64,000 bases of DNA from Chimonanthus salicifolius (Eukaryota > Streptophyta > Magnoliopsida > Laurales > Calycanthaceae): NCBI GenBank assembly GCA_013350335.1, contig CM023534.1:3844001-3908000 (forward strand), in the 5' to 3' direction. The position numbers and the translations under genes were made by a program. Below, piece after piece: positions 1 to 10,800 of this stretch (positions are counted from its first letter, which is position 1; each line of letters begins with the position of its first letter). Under the pieces are notes generated by a model that made no database searches, was not told the DNA's origin, and worked only from the letters and a program-made list of their open reading frames with translations.

Positions 1-108
1 TGTCAAATGCCATTGCTTGGTTTCTGGTAGGAGGAAACCTCCTTGGAGTCTCATCCCATGGTTAGGGATATGGTCTCCCTTTGTATGAGGAAGAACATAT
101 CTTTCAAG
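1..108. other. Repeat-like flank of the LTR element
   Basis: No gene is recognised here. The five bases TCAAG at 104-108 are the left copy of the target duplication of the LTR element that follows. The sequence resumes at 2980 on the far side of the element, so 1-108 and 2985 onward were once continuous. The right flank (about 2985-3210) ends in an A/T-rich tail resembling the 3' end of a retroposed sequence. Confidence 0.4.
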
Positions 109-244
109 TGTTGATAAGATTAGTTAGTTGTGAGATTCAGTTGTTTTGTGTTTCAATTTAAACATGTAGTGACTTCCAGTTTTAAGTATTATAAAAGACA
201 CCCATCCGTTACGGATATGGTGTGGTGAGATTTCATTTCCAATA
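109..244 (+). repeat. Left LTR of the Copia-derived element
   Basis: This 136-bp LTR begins TGTTGATAAGATTAG and ends CCAATA. It is preceded by TCAAG and followed directly by the primer-binding site. It shares blocks such as GATTAGTTAGTT, TATTATAAAA and GATATGRTGTGGTGAGAT with the right LTR. The two differ by many substitutions and small indels, so the insertion is old. Confidence 0.85.
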
Positions 245-1251
245 TGGTATCGGACACCAGTTGATCCTGAGAGACTTTCCTCTCTTCTCCTTCTACATCA
301 TCTTTTGATCCTTCTTTCTTTCATCCTTTACTTCCTTTCTTCATTTCTCTGTTTTCTGTCGACCCATTTGGACCTTCTCGTATGCCAGAAACACTGCATA
401 TGTGAAACTGTTGTTCTAACAGCACAGGTCCAACCTCTCCTTCCCCAGAAAACTTCATAAATGAAAAACCGCTAGAAGTCCCTGCAAAACCTGTCGCACC
501 AACTCCTTCTGTAAAGTCTGAGATTCTCTTGTTCTATGCTCTCTGTATTTACTCCTCCTCCATCTCTCACATATGGGACAAAAACCCACCACCTGAATCT
601 GAAACGGCAAAGTCGTTCATGTCTTCAATGGACATGGCACATTCCTTCGTCTCCCCTGTGCTCGGAGCTTGCTTGCCTTCCTCTCGTTGACAATAAAGCA
701 TTCCCTAGAGACTTTCCACCTTGTTGCATGCCTGGGTTCAACCTTTTTCCTCTGCCTTTCATGCCTTCCCCAGTTTCCTCCACTCTTCTTTTGTCTTCTG
801 CATGCAGATCCCTGCCTCTGCCTCTTATTCTTCTGATGCAGCGAATGCTCACATCGCCGTCTCTAAGAGGGTGATAACTTCCAAAATCCATTTTGAAACC
901 CTTTTTTTATTCAGCCATTCTCTCCAACGGATCCAACAATGAAATCAAGTTCTTTCTTCTTCGAAGACAATATCGAAAACCCTCTCCCAGTTCATCCATC
1001 CTTTCTGTTCAACTCACCCTTCTTATCATCTTGTGCGTTATAGAGTAAACCTCTGCATTGAATGGAGACCATGGAGCTTTCCTTTGTAGTTATGGTTGTG
1101 GTTTCTCTGCTCTCTTTGGAACAATAGCTGCTGAGATATACGATCAAAGATCGTGGAACATCATTGCTCTGTTGCTGTTATAGTCTCTTAAAATTTCCTC
1201 CATTGCACCAGACAACCCAAATTCCCCGAAGCAATTGTAGAAGAGGGCTGA

Positions 1252-1476
1252 GCAGATGGCTGCATACTCTCTCCTATTGCCAGCAACAAGACGCCCAAGC
1301 AGAACCCATGTAGTCTCAACAAGCCCGAATGCTTTAAATGTGTCAATGTTGCCCGTTCCAAGTGCCCATATGAGTCATGCAAGAATTTCTGTTCAAAAAC
1401 TCAAAACCCATGTCCAATTCATCTTCTGAAGCCGAACACTCATCCCATGATTGCCCATTCAAAGGATGGCACATAG
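1252..1476 (+). pseudogene. Cys-rich captured gene fragment inside the LTR element
   Basis: An open frame of 74 codons ends at the TAG at 1474-1476 and contains a dense cysteine block, with CFKCVNVARSKCPYESC at its centre and a C-H pair after it (NPCPIH). This spacing looks like a zinc-binding module rather than gag or pol. The frame is bounded upstream by a TGA at 1249, and neighbouring frames continue the coding look, which suggests an old frameshift. I do not recognise the parent gene. It could instead be a degraded zinc knuckle of the element itself, but the spacing is not CX2CX4HX4C. Confidence 0.35.
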
Positions 1477-2849
1477 GAACCCCGGGCTTTTCTTAGCACC
1501 AATCCTCCTTCCTCTCAAACCCACCAAGAAAGCGAATGAAGGGTTTACAACCATCAAGAAAGTGAGGGTTGTGGGACGAAAGACAACAAGGATGAGGGTG
1601 AAGTTGCCGACTGTCAAGTATGAATTCTCATACAGTTTGGACGAAGATGTGGATGACATCCTTTGCTACATAGATTATCCTCACAAATCTCTCTACATTA
1701 TGGACGGCGAAAACACTCAAGAAGACATCTCCTCTACCCATCCCAATGTTCATACTATTGTCTACTAGCCCTTTCCCCTCTAACCTCACAACCCCATCTG
1801 CAGGCACAAACAACCTTTACTTGCTTTTTTTTTTTTTATGCTCTCTGTTTCCGACAATCCACAACAACATTTCTTTTGCATGCTAGTGGGACGAAAATTG
1901 AGTACTAGTTCTCTCTCTTTTTGATACACGGTCTACCCCTCCTTACTCTATTGATACTTCTATTTCTTTTCTTCATCTTTGCCTTCTTTTTTTAATCGCT
2001 AGAGAGCTCAACTCCAATCAACTCTCTCTCTTCCTATCTTTCACCTACGACAACAGAAACCCCGTGTAAAATGCCCACTTCTTTTGTCTCTTTAACTTTC
2101 ATTTCAAATTGCTATTTCGACATCTTTTCTTTTCTTTCAATTTTCTTAACAAAACTGGAACTCAAAGACACCACCTTCTTCTTCTTAGTCGTTGGCTTTG
2201 CATTCTCTCAAGACTTTAAGTAGGATCCACCTTGATTTGAACCCAAAGTTATCTTCTTATTCTTTGTCGTTCTGTCTAGAATTTGATTTGGATCACCTTG
2301 ATTAAGAATTGAGGACTGATATTCTCTCTGTATTAGTCTCTTTCTCTTCCTCAATCTACATGCATAACATTGGTTGTCTCTTCTCTCACCTGGGTTTCTG
2401 AATTTGCAAAGTTAAAATTTGGTTCTCTCCTTCCGCCTACGGATCTTCTTCTCACATTGCATTCTAAAATTTGGCTCTCTCTCTTAGTGAGAACTGCAAC
2501 CACCATTCTCTTCTTCTTTTGACTATGACATTGTCCTCTTCTTTCAACACTCTATCTGGGACATCATTGTCTACCCTCACTCCGTTCTTTTCCATCCACT
2601 TGGAAAATTCTAATTCCATTTCATGGAGGGCCCAATTTTTCCCATTTCTTTAGGGCTCATGATCTCATTGGATTTGTTGATGGCTCAAACCCCGACAAGC
2701 CTACTGCTGCACTCTATTCCCCCCTTTCTGAGCTTGTGGTTTGCTACCTCACTACTGTTGGTCAAGTGGCTGATTTCTTCTTCGACTTGATTTCAGCTTC
2801 TACAAGACGAGCTCTATGTGCTTGACAAGCCCATAAGCTCGAGGGGGTG

Positions 2850-2979
2850 TATTGAGGAGATTAGTTAGTTTAGGATTGAAATGTGATTTAAATTTGAGAT
2901 GTACCTGTAATAACTGTTTTATGTATTATAAAACACACCATCTTTATGGATATGATGTGGTGAGATTTCATTTCCAATA
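2850..2979 (+). repeat. Right LTR of the Copia-derived element
   Basis: This 130-bp LTR begins TATTGAGGAGATTAG after the polypurine tract and ends CAATA. Its TATTG start and CAATA end are an exact 5-bp inverted pair. The target duplication TCAAG follows at 2980-2984. Confidence 0.85.
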
Positions 2980-3570
2980 TCAAGCAGCTAAGGTCAGCAA
3001 ATGGAGTGGCAAATTTCCCATCCAAGGTGGGGCTAGATAGAAATGAGGGTTTTGTGAGATATTTGTAATTTTTGTCTTCTTGTAAATGTGGACTTTTTGG
3101 GGTCAGGTTATTGTTTGAAATTGATTATCGGCTTTTGTAGAGGATCAGTAGAGTTCTCTTATACTGTATCTTTCCACATATTAATGAATACTTTTGTTCT
3201 TAAAAGAAGCTACATTCACGGACTCCTTAGTGATTATCTTGAGAAACTGTACTGAGATTTGATTAGCTTGTATTTGGATGCTCTGTAATCTCTTGTAATC
3301 TTCTAGACAGAGAGTTATATCCAGAAAAAAAAGGATTATGCACAGAATAGAGATACACAGAAAAGTAGAAAGCTCATCTTCTAATCTATCTTCCTTTCTC
3401 ATTATTCAGCATCATAGTTGAATCGTAAATTAGCAATCTTATCCCTATCAGTTTAATGGCAGTGGCAATTGACCAATATTCAGTTTAAGTACTTGAGCAA
3501 GTCACAATTCCTTGTTTCTGTGAAATAACAATTTGCTTTGATGATAAAGATATGAAAGAAATTTTTGTGT

Positions 3571-3589
3571 GCGCGCGCGCGCGCGCGCG
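3571..3589. repeat. (GC)n dinucleotide run
   Basis: A perfect alternating GC run of 19 bases is flanked by GTGT on the left and TGCAC on the right. The whole purine-pyrimidine alternation is therefore about 28 bases long in otherwise AT-rich DNA. Confidence 0.9.
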
Positions 3590-3689
3590 TGCACATGTTG
3601 AGTGGTTTTTGTATATCGAACATACCCAGGTTGGACAAGATGGTACGAGAACTTTTTCTTAAAAAACAAAAAAAAAAATTGAAAACAAT

Positions 3690-3925
3690 TCTTGCCTGGT
3701 GCCTCAAGATTTTTGTTATTTGATTGGCTATGGAGGTATAAGGGGTGGAGTTTTTGCTAAATATTATCTGATCCTAAATGAGTTGTTAATCAACTTCAAT
3801 ATTCTTTGTACATGATTCTTGCCTAGAGCCTCAAGATTTTTGTTAAGAGGCATAATGGCTGGAGTTTTTGCCAAATGTTCTCCGATCCTAAATGAGTCGT
3901 CAATCAGGTTCAATGCGCTTCATAC
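3690..3925. repeat. Diverged tandem duplication, about 115 bp unit
   Basis: The block starting with ATTCTTGCCTGGTGCCTCAAG at about 3687 recurs from about 3809 (ATTCTTGCCTAGAGCCTCAAG). Both copies continue through TGGAGTTTTTGC, AAATRTTMTCYGATCCTAAATGAG and a CAATCA/TTCAAT segment. Small indels separate them, so the duplication is old. Confidence 0.7.
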
Positions 3926-4969
3926 GTTCACAAAAAAAGGGTGATTTGTGGCAATGTTATTGCAACCTGATCATAGGACATTGCAAGAAGCTTTGATGGT
4001 TAAAATCCTATTTCTTAGAGGAATATAAATCTCAAAATAGCGTCACTGGAATGGGATAATGTCATTGTTACCTTCATCATCATCATCATCAAAGCCATGT
4101 ATTTGATCTTATTGGGATTGACACTCATAATTGGATTTGGCAAACTCCCATAGGTTGACTGCCTATTTGATTCCATATGGCTCGAACTAACTGCCTTTAT
4201 TGTTCCAATGCACTTCTGTGCTACTTGCTTTGGTTGACAACAAACTATTTTTTACTTCACCATATTAAAAAAAAAATAGATTTTTGCTTATGAAGGTGGA
4301 ATAGCTAGATGCGGGGCTCTGTTTGAAGGGCATCTTGCCCAATATCAAAGAGTGCCTAAAGAGCAAGGTGGTCATCAGTTTTAATGGGATTCCTTTTCCT
4401 AGGATAGACATTTTAGAATTTTTTGAATGGCATCCATATGAAATGTGTGGCAAGCATGGATGTGTTGGTTGACAACTCCAATTGTGATGGGTAAATTTGT
4501 TGTGGTAATAGTAGGACAATTTAATTTTACAGCCATTTTTGGTTGCATATCATGTATAGATAAGAGTTCTCCATCAACAGTATTTATATGATTTCGGAGG
4601 GGTTTCTTTGGCCTTTAAACCTATTGTTCTTGTTTTTTGGCAAGACTAAAACGTACTGTTAATGTGAAGGAAAAATTCCTTGTTCTTCTTTTTTTGGCAA
4701 GTTGAGAATGTGCTTTTGATGTGAAAGATATATTCCCCATTTTAGTGGGCTACCATGATTCCAATAAAATACTTCAGAGCGACCAAGTTTTAATCTTAGT
4801 CTTGATGGAGCTAGCTCCTTGTGGTTTTGAACGTTTTGATCGTCATCACCATTTTTTCGTTATATATGGTTTTTTATTGATGACATCAACATGTCACCCA
4901 AAAAAAAAATCAACATTCACCAACATTTCTGAATGTTTGTTCTATTGTCATCTTTTGAATTTAAAAAAA

Positions 4970-5105
4970 AAAGTTTATTGTGTAATTGGTAAGTTCTTGT
5001 TGTGCAACCTTGACAGTTCTGGGTTTGAGTCACTTAGCATTTCAACAAAGAAGAAGAAGAAGAAAGAAAAAGAAGAAAAGAAAAAGAAAGAACAAGAAAC
5101 ATCAG
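4970..5105 (+). repeat. SINE-like sequence with AAG-rich tail
   Basis: GTAATTGGTAAGTTCTTG followed 30 bases later by GTTCTGGGTTTGAGTCAC resembles the A and B boxes of a tRNA-derived SINE. A long A/G-rich tail of AAG and AAAG units follows. It is similar in layout to the copies at 51590 and 52432. Confidence 0.4.
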
Positions 5106-6099
5106 TACTATATTAGTTCTTCCAAACATGGTTACGGGAAGATAGAACGATCCTAATAAGATAGATTATATCCCAGCTTTACTGCACCTATATATTTGAA
5201 TGTATTAAGGAAAATGGGATAAACTTTTAATTTAGACTAGATGGAAAGACAAATTAAGCACTTTTAGACAATATACAAGCCTTACTCTCAATTTTAAGTT
5301 ATCAAGGACTCTAGGAACTAAATTCTTCAATGCTGACAAAAGAGATGGCTGAAACAAGGATGCTATATTGCAACTTGCTCATGAAGTAAACTGTTATTTT
5401 GAGAGTGATGTACAGTAAATCCTATACCTATAACAAATCACCTCGACCTAATTACAGAAGCTATGTTTTTTAAGCTCTCCAAATTTTTATGGATCTTTTA
5501 AAATTTTAATCACTAAAGTTTTGCCTCATATGGGGCCCTACTCTTCCCTGTATCATGGGTCCTTTGAATTCATCTTTTCATCCATGAACATGATATCCAA
5601 AAAAAAAAACACGTTGAATCAATCTTAGAAGCCATGCTTTTTAGGCTCTCCAAATGTTAATCATAGAAGCTGTGCTTTTTTAGGTATACTCTTCATTAGT
5701 TCTCTTGTTAAAACCTTGAATTGTTCATTCTCATTTCCCAACCTACTGTGTTTCAGGATTTTGATATGTATGAAAAAGGGAATGGCATTGGCTGTAAGGA
5801 ATGTGGTTTCTATCCTTTCTATACTGGCATCTGAGCTAATACTACTAATTTTACTTTACTAGAAGGGTTGTCTGATGTCATTGTCATCTTTGTCATCAAT
5901 TGAACCAAGTATTACATTGTTCACTTTCATGTCACAAATAGAGTCTTGTTTCATGTGAAACTTGTCAGCTTATCCAAATATCATCCGCCTCTTTATATCA
6001 TCAAATGGTAAAAGTGGTACTTTGTTTTTGTTAATGCATTCTTTATCTTTGGAGTTCTATTACTTCTAATGGCTTTTGGTATCTTGTTTCATTAATGTT

Positions 6100-7250
6100 A
6101 TAATTTTATGCATACCATAATCCAACCAAAGGAAATCACTCTAAGGGGTGTTGGAATCTTCCTAAAACTGGGACGTATCTTCTGTAATTCATTGCTTCTC
6201 ACCAACTGGCTATAGACGGATTTCACAGAGAGGAAAGTGTGTGAATTGGTTAACTGAGTGGGGCAGTTTCCGGGAAGGGAAATTAGAGAGGTGAGTCCCA
6301 TGTATGGAAGGATATCTCAGAATTAGGGATGAACAAACTTGTAACAGGAGACAAGACAAGGGAATGGATGAGGTTGGTGGTGGGAGATGAGTCTAAATCA
6401 GTTTTCATGAGTATATTTGCTGAGAGTATCCCAAATAATTCTAATTCTGGTAGATTATAGATTCCATCCAAATAAAAAAGGTAGTCTCATTAAGGGTTAT
6501 GTCAAGATCTTACCCCTATCTCTGTGTCTGTGTGGAGAAATAACAGGTAAGCTGGTTCAGGAATTGAATTTATGAAGGAAGTTGATGGTCATGAAGTATG
6601 AAAGCTCTTTTTTCTCTAATTAGTCGACTCCCATCTTTGAGTGTCATGTAGAGGATAATTTAGAGATAGGAATCTAGTGGAATCCGTTAATGTAAATCTT
6701 TCTACTCTTTTATCAAGCTATTATCAGAATCTTCATTTCCATCCAAAGCCATTTGGAAATTTGTCGTGCCATCAAGGGTCATAGTTTTTGCTGGACACTT
6801 CAAACAAAATCCTCACTCTTGACAACTTAGAGCCTAGGAATCCTGCCATTCCTAAAATTTGCTTCCTTTGTTGGAATTGTGAGGAACTGGTTGGTCATGT
6901 TTTTCACATTGTCTGTTTGCCTGACCCATTGGTCTGCATTCTTCTCTTCTCCATCAAGTTCTTTCTTTCCTGCATCCTTTTTAGCTCTCAGAGAAGGGTA
7001 GGGTGTCGGTCCCTTCATGAAGAATCCCTTGCACGAATGGCAGGGTTTAGGGATCCATCTGTTGAGGCTAAAGGCCATTTTGTATTTTTAGCTCTTCTGA
7101 TTGAGGTTTGTTGCTATTCTCTCTTTGGGATGATATATATATATCAAGGATCTCTTGAGAATGGTTCTTATGAGATTTTCATGAGAACGGTTAATGGTCG
7201 CCACCTAGACCCACAAATATATACCCTTTATTATCTCTGAGAAAAAGAGA
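6100..7250 (+). mobile_element. Degenerate LINE fragment (ORF2 C-terminal half)
   Basis: Broken frames carry features of the C-terminal part of a plant LINE ORF2. The frame 6788-7240 contains CFLCWNCEELVGHVFH, a decayed match to the zinc finger that follows the reverse transcriptase (CxxC-xE-xxxH). Upstream, 6240-6470 reads like the glycine/tryptophan-rich spacer before that finger. Stops and frameshifts are frequent. It lies just before the two exons at 7367-7571 and may sit in an intron of that gene. Confidence 0.55.
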
Positions 7251-7366
7251 ATCTTTTTTTTTTTTTGAATGTTAAGAAATATAGTTGTTTATCAGTTATG
7301 TTTTAAGATACACTGGTTTCAAATCTCTATTAGTTTATCTTGATTAATTGTTTCTCTTGATGATAG

Positions 7367-7571
7367 ATCTGATGGGAAAGAAGTGGTGGTTGATAACAAA
7401 TTCCTTAAGGCACACAACCCTTTGCTGGTATGACCCATCTTGTCAAATTTACTCCATAGATTCTTGTTAGCAAGTGAAAACAGATTTACTTATGTCCTCT
7501 TTTTTTCACAGTTGATAAGCTTTTATGAGCAGCATCTTCGTTACAGCCCTGCAGGAGAAGGCATTCTTTGA
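7367..7571 (+). CDS. Last two exons of an unidentified gene
   Basis: Two adjacent blocks form a clean exon pair. Exon 7367-7427 follows a pyrimidine-rich acceptor ending TGATAG and stops at a GTATGA donor. Exon 7512-7571 follows TTTTTTCACAG and ends in a TGA. Joined, they encode SDGKEVVVDNKFLKAHNPLL followed by LISFYEQHLRYSPAGEGIL and a stop. The first exon begins with one leftover base, so a phase-2 exon must precede it. I could not find the earlier exons with confidence. A weak candidate exon after TGTGTTTCAG at about 5757 has the wrong phase for a direct join. The protein is not recognised. The upstream part may be split by the LINE at 6100-7250 or may be missing, in which case this is a gene remnant. 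Confidence 0.45.
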
Positions 7572-8753
7572 ACTTATGAACTGAGCGGTGGCTTTATGGT
7601 GTCTCAGTTTAGGGGCCTGTGTTTTATTCTTTACTCTCTTTTCACTGTATATCCAAGTCTGCTTCAAAGCTTTACCTTGAAAACGAGTCTTTATTTATTG
7701 ACTTGAACTTGTTCATCGGATGATAAGATTGGTTCTGCTTTAGTGTTTGGTAGTCATAGATTCAAATATTAGTGTGCATATTATATAAGCTTATGCATGT
7801 TAATTTTTGGAAAATCGATATCGATACACATGTTGGAAGTGGCCTTATTATTGACTTCTGGATGATACTTGGGAAAATGATATATTTGATGTCTTTTTCA
7901 GCTTTTTACTGTGATGGGCTGATATCGATATTTAAGATCATGGTGGTAATTCTTTCTAAAGTTGGTTGAAAATTCTTGTAGGACACATGAACTGCTTTCT
8001 CACTTAAGGATACATGGGTGTGAACTGTGAAGCTTAGATTACCAATATCCAAAATATCGTCTGATATTTGTCGGATTTTTCATATACTGATATAAGCTGG
8101 ATGGTTTCAGAACACATCAAACATTGTACTGTAGAATCATTAAGAAACTGCACCGATGAGTTGGTCATTCCTTTCTGTGTAAGAATGTGTTGAAGAACAA
8201 GTATTTTCTGTGGAGAATTTTCCGACTTTGATACAGCCTGACGTACAGAAACCTTACTCCAATCTTTAACCCAATCCAAAAGAGGATGGGAACTGTTCAT
8301 GTGAATTTAGGGAAATAAGTGCTAGTTGGATAATCTTCAAAACTTAGATATTTAGCCTTGAAATGGACATTAGGTGACAAAAATGGTAGCTGGTTGTCAC
8401 AGCTTTGAGAATGAAGCAATAGCCAATGTAAGTAAGGTTGGTTTTTTATTTAATCTGTCCATATCAGGGAAACAAATCTTCATCTTGGCTGATAAAGGTG
8501 GTTTTTAAAAAAAAGAAAGAAATTTCTTGGCCGAGATACCGGCCGGTATCTGAGATTTAAATCCTGGTCCATACCATAGCTCAAAAACTCGAAACGTGAA
8601 CTTGATTTGAAATTTTAGCAAGTCGATTAACTCATTTGAGTTTTTAGATTCGATTGGAAAAAATTAGTTAAAATTTGTTGATGGCTTGAATCGAAATTCT
8701 ATTGAATTGTGTCGATTTGACTGACTTTTGCAAGTCTCTTTGAGTTTTTAAAC
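7572..8753. other. 3' flank and repeat debris
   Basis: The first few hundred bases are probably the 3' UTR of the exon pair that ends at 7571. From about 8520 to 8570 there is a palindromic fragment built on CCGGCCGGTAT and CGAGAT, resembling one end of the motif-array element at 25981. From 8575 to 8753 phrases based on ACTCGAAA and GATTCGA recur. No gene was found. Confidence 0.4.
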
Positions 8754-9268
8754 CAATGTTGTGAAAATCGAATCGTATCATAAATCGTTAATACATCTTG
8801 AATCGCAAATCGTGTATCGTAAATCGTAGAATCGTAAGATTCATAAGTGTTTTCTCCTAAAATATTTAATATATGAAATCACGTAAAATATATCTAAAAT
8901 GTAATAACATGAGCAATTCTCTAACTTTCTTTCAGTATGAAATGAATTCTATGTAATTAGTTCATTTGAGCTCAAATTTCAATGCTCCAACTCCCCAAAG
9001 TATAAGACCAGTATATAATCTAACTATAATATGAAAGTCAATAATGAACTAAAAAACCTTAAAAGATCGAAAGGTTTTAAATGCTCATTACCTCAAGCCT
9101 TAAAAACCATTAAAACGAAATGTTTCATGCTTTCACACTCCTAATAATCTCATAATTCTATTGTTTATACGAATCGTAAGATTTGTTGATAGATACGAAT
9201 CGCTCCTCTTATCATATCGTATAAATCGTAAGATACGAATCGTGAATCGTAAGATTTTAACAACCATG
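8754..9268. mobile_element. hAT-like MITE filled with an AATCGTA motif array
   Basis: The element is 515 bp and sits between perfect 8-bp direct repeats TTTTAAAC (8746-8753 and 9269-9276). Its left end reads CAATGTTGTGAAAATC and its right end, reversed, CATGGTTGTTAAAATC. Both arms are dense in AATCGTAAG/AATCGTA and the complement, with an AT-rich middle (about 8860-9170) free of the motif. It has no coding capacity. The 8-bp duplication and CA...TG ends fit the hAT superfamily. Confidence 0.75.
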
Positions 9269-9299
9269 TTTTAAACTATGATTCGCACAGAAAGCTTAA

Positions 9300-10053
9300 G
9301 GTCTCTTCCACTCATGAGTTGACTAGGATCTTTGTTAGCATGAAAAATGTCTTCAATATGAAACCAAGTCGCCACACCTTTTAAGGGGTGTAAACCAAAG
9401 ATGATCATATGGTTGAGATTAAGGTCACAAATATTCTGAGATTTATCGGCACTGCAGTAAATTATCGATAAAATCACGTTAAAAATGTGATAAATGATAA
9501 TATTGTAATAATATCTGATTTTTTTTATTAATTTCTTTGTAAAAATCTGAAAATTGAACACGTTTGATGTGTACAATCTTTTTGACATTCCCGTATATCT
9601 ATGCATCAAACGTCTTCAACTGTTACAATCTTTTTGGCATGCCCATATATCCATGCCTATCTTCTCTTCTTTGTGGATATGGGTACTCCCGTGTCTCTGG
9701 CTAACACACAATAACTACATTGTTTGAAGAGCATAGCCAATTCATGAGCAGATGACATGTGAAAGTTTTTTATTTTATAAGATAATATCTTAGCCATGCT
9801 CTTTTTAAAATTTAAAAAAAAAAAAAAATCTTAACCAGTGTTTAGAAATTAGAATTGCTTCAGTTGGACCTAGTTGAATCTGACTATTCATTAACAAAGT
9901 TTATCTTTTTAAGATGGTTGATTTTTTTCAAAAGAAATTAAGATTTACACAAGGTGGAATGTAAAAAGCTCAACCTACGACAGTGCAGATAAGATTGACC
10001 ATACATATCTGATGATCATGCTCCACAAAACATAAACACTTGTGATTCATTAC
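9300..10053. other. Intergenic, nothing recognised
   Basis: This AT-rich DNA contains poly(A) tracts (about 9815) and a short near-duplication around the phrase TACAATCTTTTTG (9574 and 9624). No exon or known repeat could be assigned. Confidence 0.4.
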
Positions 10054-10165
10054 CTTTTAATTCGTTCTCCGAGGTTTTGCACAAAGTACTCATTATCTTG
10101 GTTGGGAATGCGTACAAGCCTCTGAAGCATCCTTCCTCTTCAGCAGCCCTCACAGAGTCGGCCAT
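10054..10165 (-). CDS. Possible first exon of an unknown gene
   Basis: On the minus strand an ATG at 10165 opens 37 codons beginning MADSVRAAEEEGCFRGLYAF and reaches a plausible donor AAAAG|GTAATG at 10054. A TATA-like sequence (TTATATATAAATA on the minus strand) lies at about 10290-10303, roughly 127 bases upstream of the ATG. I found no matching second exon to the left, and the peptide is not recognised. It may be a young or decayed gene start, or chance. Confidence 0.25.
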
Positions 10166-10289
10166 GGTCCTATCTTTGTCTTCCCGGTTCCTACTCTCCA
10201 GTCTACAATCTTTGATATAGTGAAGTGTCCAACATATAGAATGAATGAATATGGAAATTTACTTATAGTTTCTTTTGCATGAGAATCTG

Positions 10290-10303
10290 TATTTATATAT
10301 AAT
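10290..10303 (-). promoter_or_regulatory. TATA-like box upstream of the possible exon at 10165
   Basis: The minus strand reads TTATATATAAATA here, a good plant TATA box. Its meaning depends on whether the exon at 10054-10165 is real. Confidence 0.25.
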
Positions 10304-10617
10304 GCAGAGCTCAGTTATGACGTCCTACCAAAATCCAATTCAAAGTTGTGTGCTTTCTTCAACTTCTCTATGCCACTCTCTGTCCTCTTTTGAGAATTGA
10401 GACACAACTGTCAGTGGGTTGGGCTAGCTGTTGGGCTTTTTGGCCTCTGTTTTGGGCTAGGTTTTAGCGGATCTTTCAGACCCATGCTATGAGCCAGGGC
10501 TGGGGCTAAAACATAGGCTCACCTGATGAAAGAGCTTAGCTTGGGTTTCATTCTCAGCCTGGCCTGCTTTTGATTGATAAGCTGTCATACAGTTACATGA
10601 ACACAATGTCATAACTT

Positions 10618-10800
10618 TGAGATTTTTTTTTTCTATGACCAAGGTGTCCAGACGTCTCACCCGGTTAATTTGTAAGGCATGTGTAATCTCTCAATCCACA
10701 CACAGCAAGTAAGTCTATATGGAGTGGCCTGTTGGGGTGTAATTGGCATCGAGCACAGAACCCCCACTTTCTAAGGCGGGTTCTTGGCCGCCACTCCAAC
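10618..10800 (-). repeat. SINE, family A, minus orientation
   Basis: On the minus strand this block ends with GGACACCTTGGTCATAG and a poly(A), and contains GGCCACTCCATATAGACTTA and GTGTGTGGATTGAGAG. These match the plus-strand copy at 14500-14665 base for base over most of the length. The two copies in opposite orientation define the family. Confidence 0.7.

Larger units (their letters stand above)
109..2979 (+). mobile_element. Non-autonomous Copia-derived LTR retrotransposon
   Basis: Two similar LTRs (109-244 and 2850-2979) both end in TTTCATTTCCAATA and flank 2.6 kb of interior. The element sits between perfect 5-bp target duplications TCAAG (104-108 and 2980-2984). Directly after the left LTR, TGGTATCGGACACC at 245 resembles the initiator-Met tRNA primer site (TGGTATCAGAGC) typical of Copia elements. 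A purine tract GAGGGGG lies just before the right LTR. The interior has no intact gag or pol. The last 80 bases before the right LTR still read, across shifted frames, like the end of a Copia RNase H (QVADFF..., then LDKPISSRG). The rest is pyrimidine-rich and may include captured sequence. This is a deletion derivative that moved with proteins supplied in trans. Confidence 0.85.
2985..5760. other. Repeat-rich stretch without recognised genes
   Basis: I see no convincing coding exon here. The stretch contains an alternating GC microsatellite at 3571-3589, a diverged tandem duplication at 3690-3925, a short (CAT)n run near 4077, several poly(A)/poly(T) tracts, and a SINE-like head at about 4977 with an AAG-rich tail. 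Around 5460-5700 a phrase ending CTCTCCAAAT recurs. Confidence 0.4.

Noticed and set aside
1451..1768. 105-residue frame inside the LTR element as a gene
   Set aside because: No family features, unlike gag or pol, and it lies in the interior of a non-coding element; kept only as possible captured sequence.
5041..5099. Lysine/glutamate-rich coding frame
   Set aside because: It is the AAG/AAAG-rich tail of a SINE-like sequence, not a protein.
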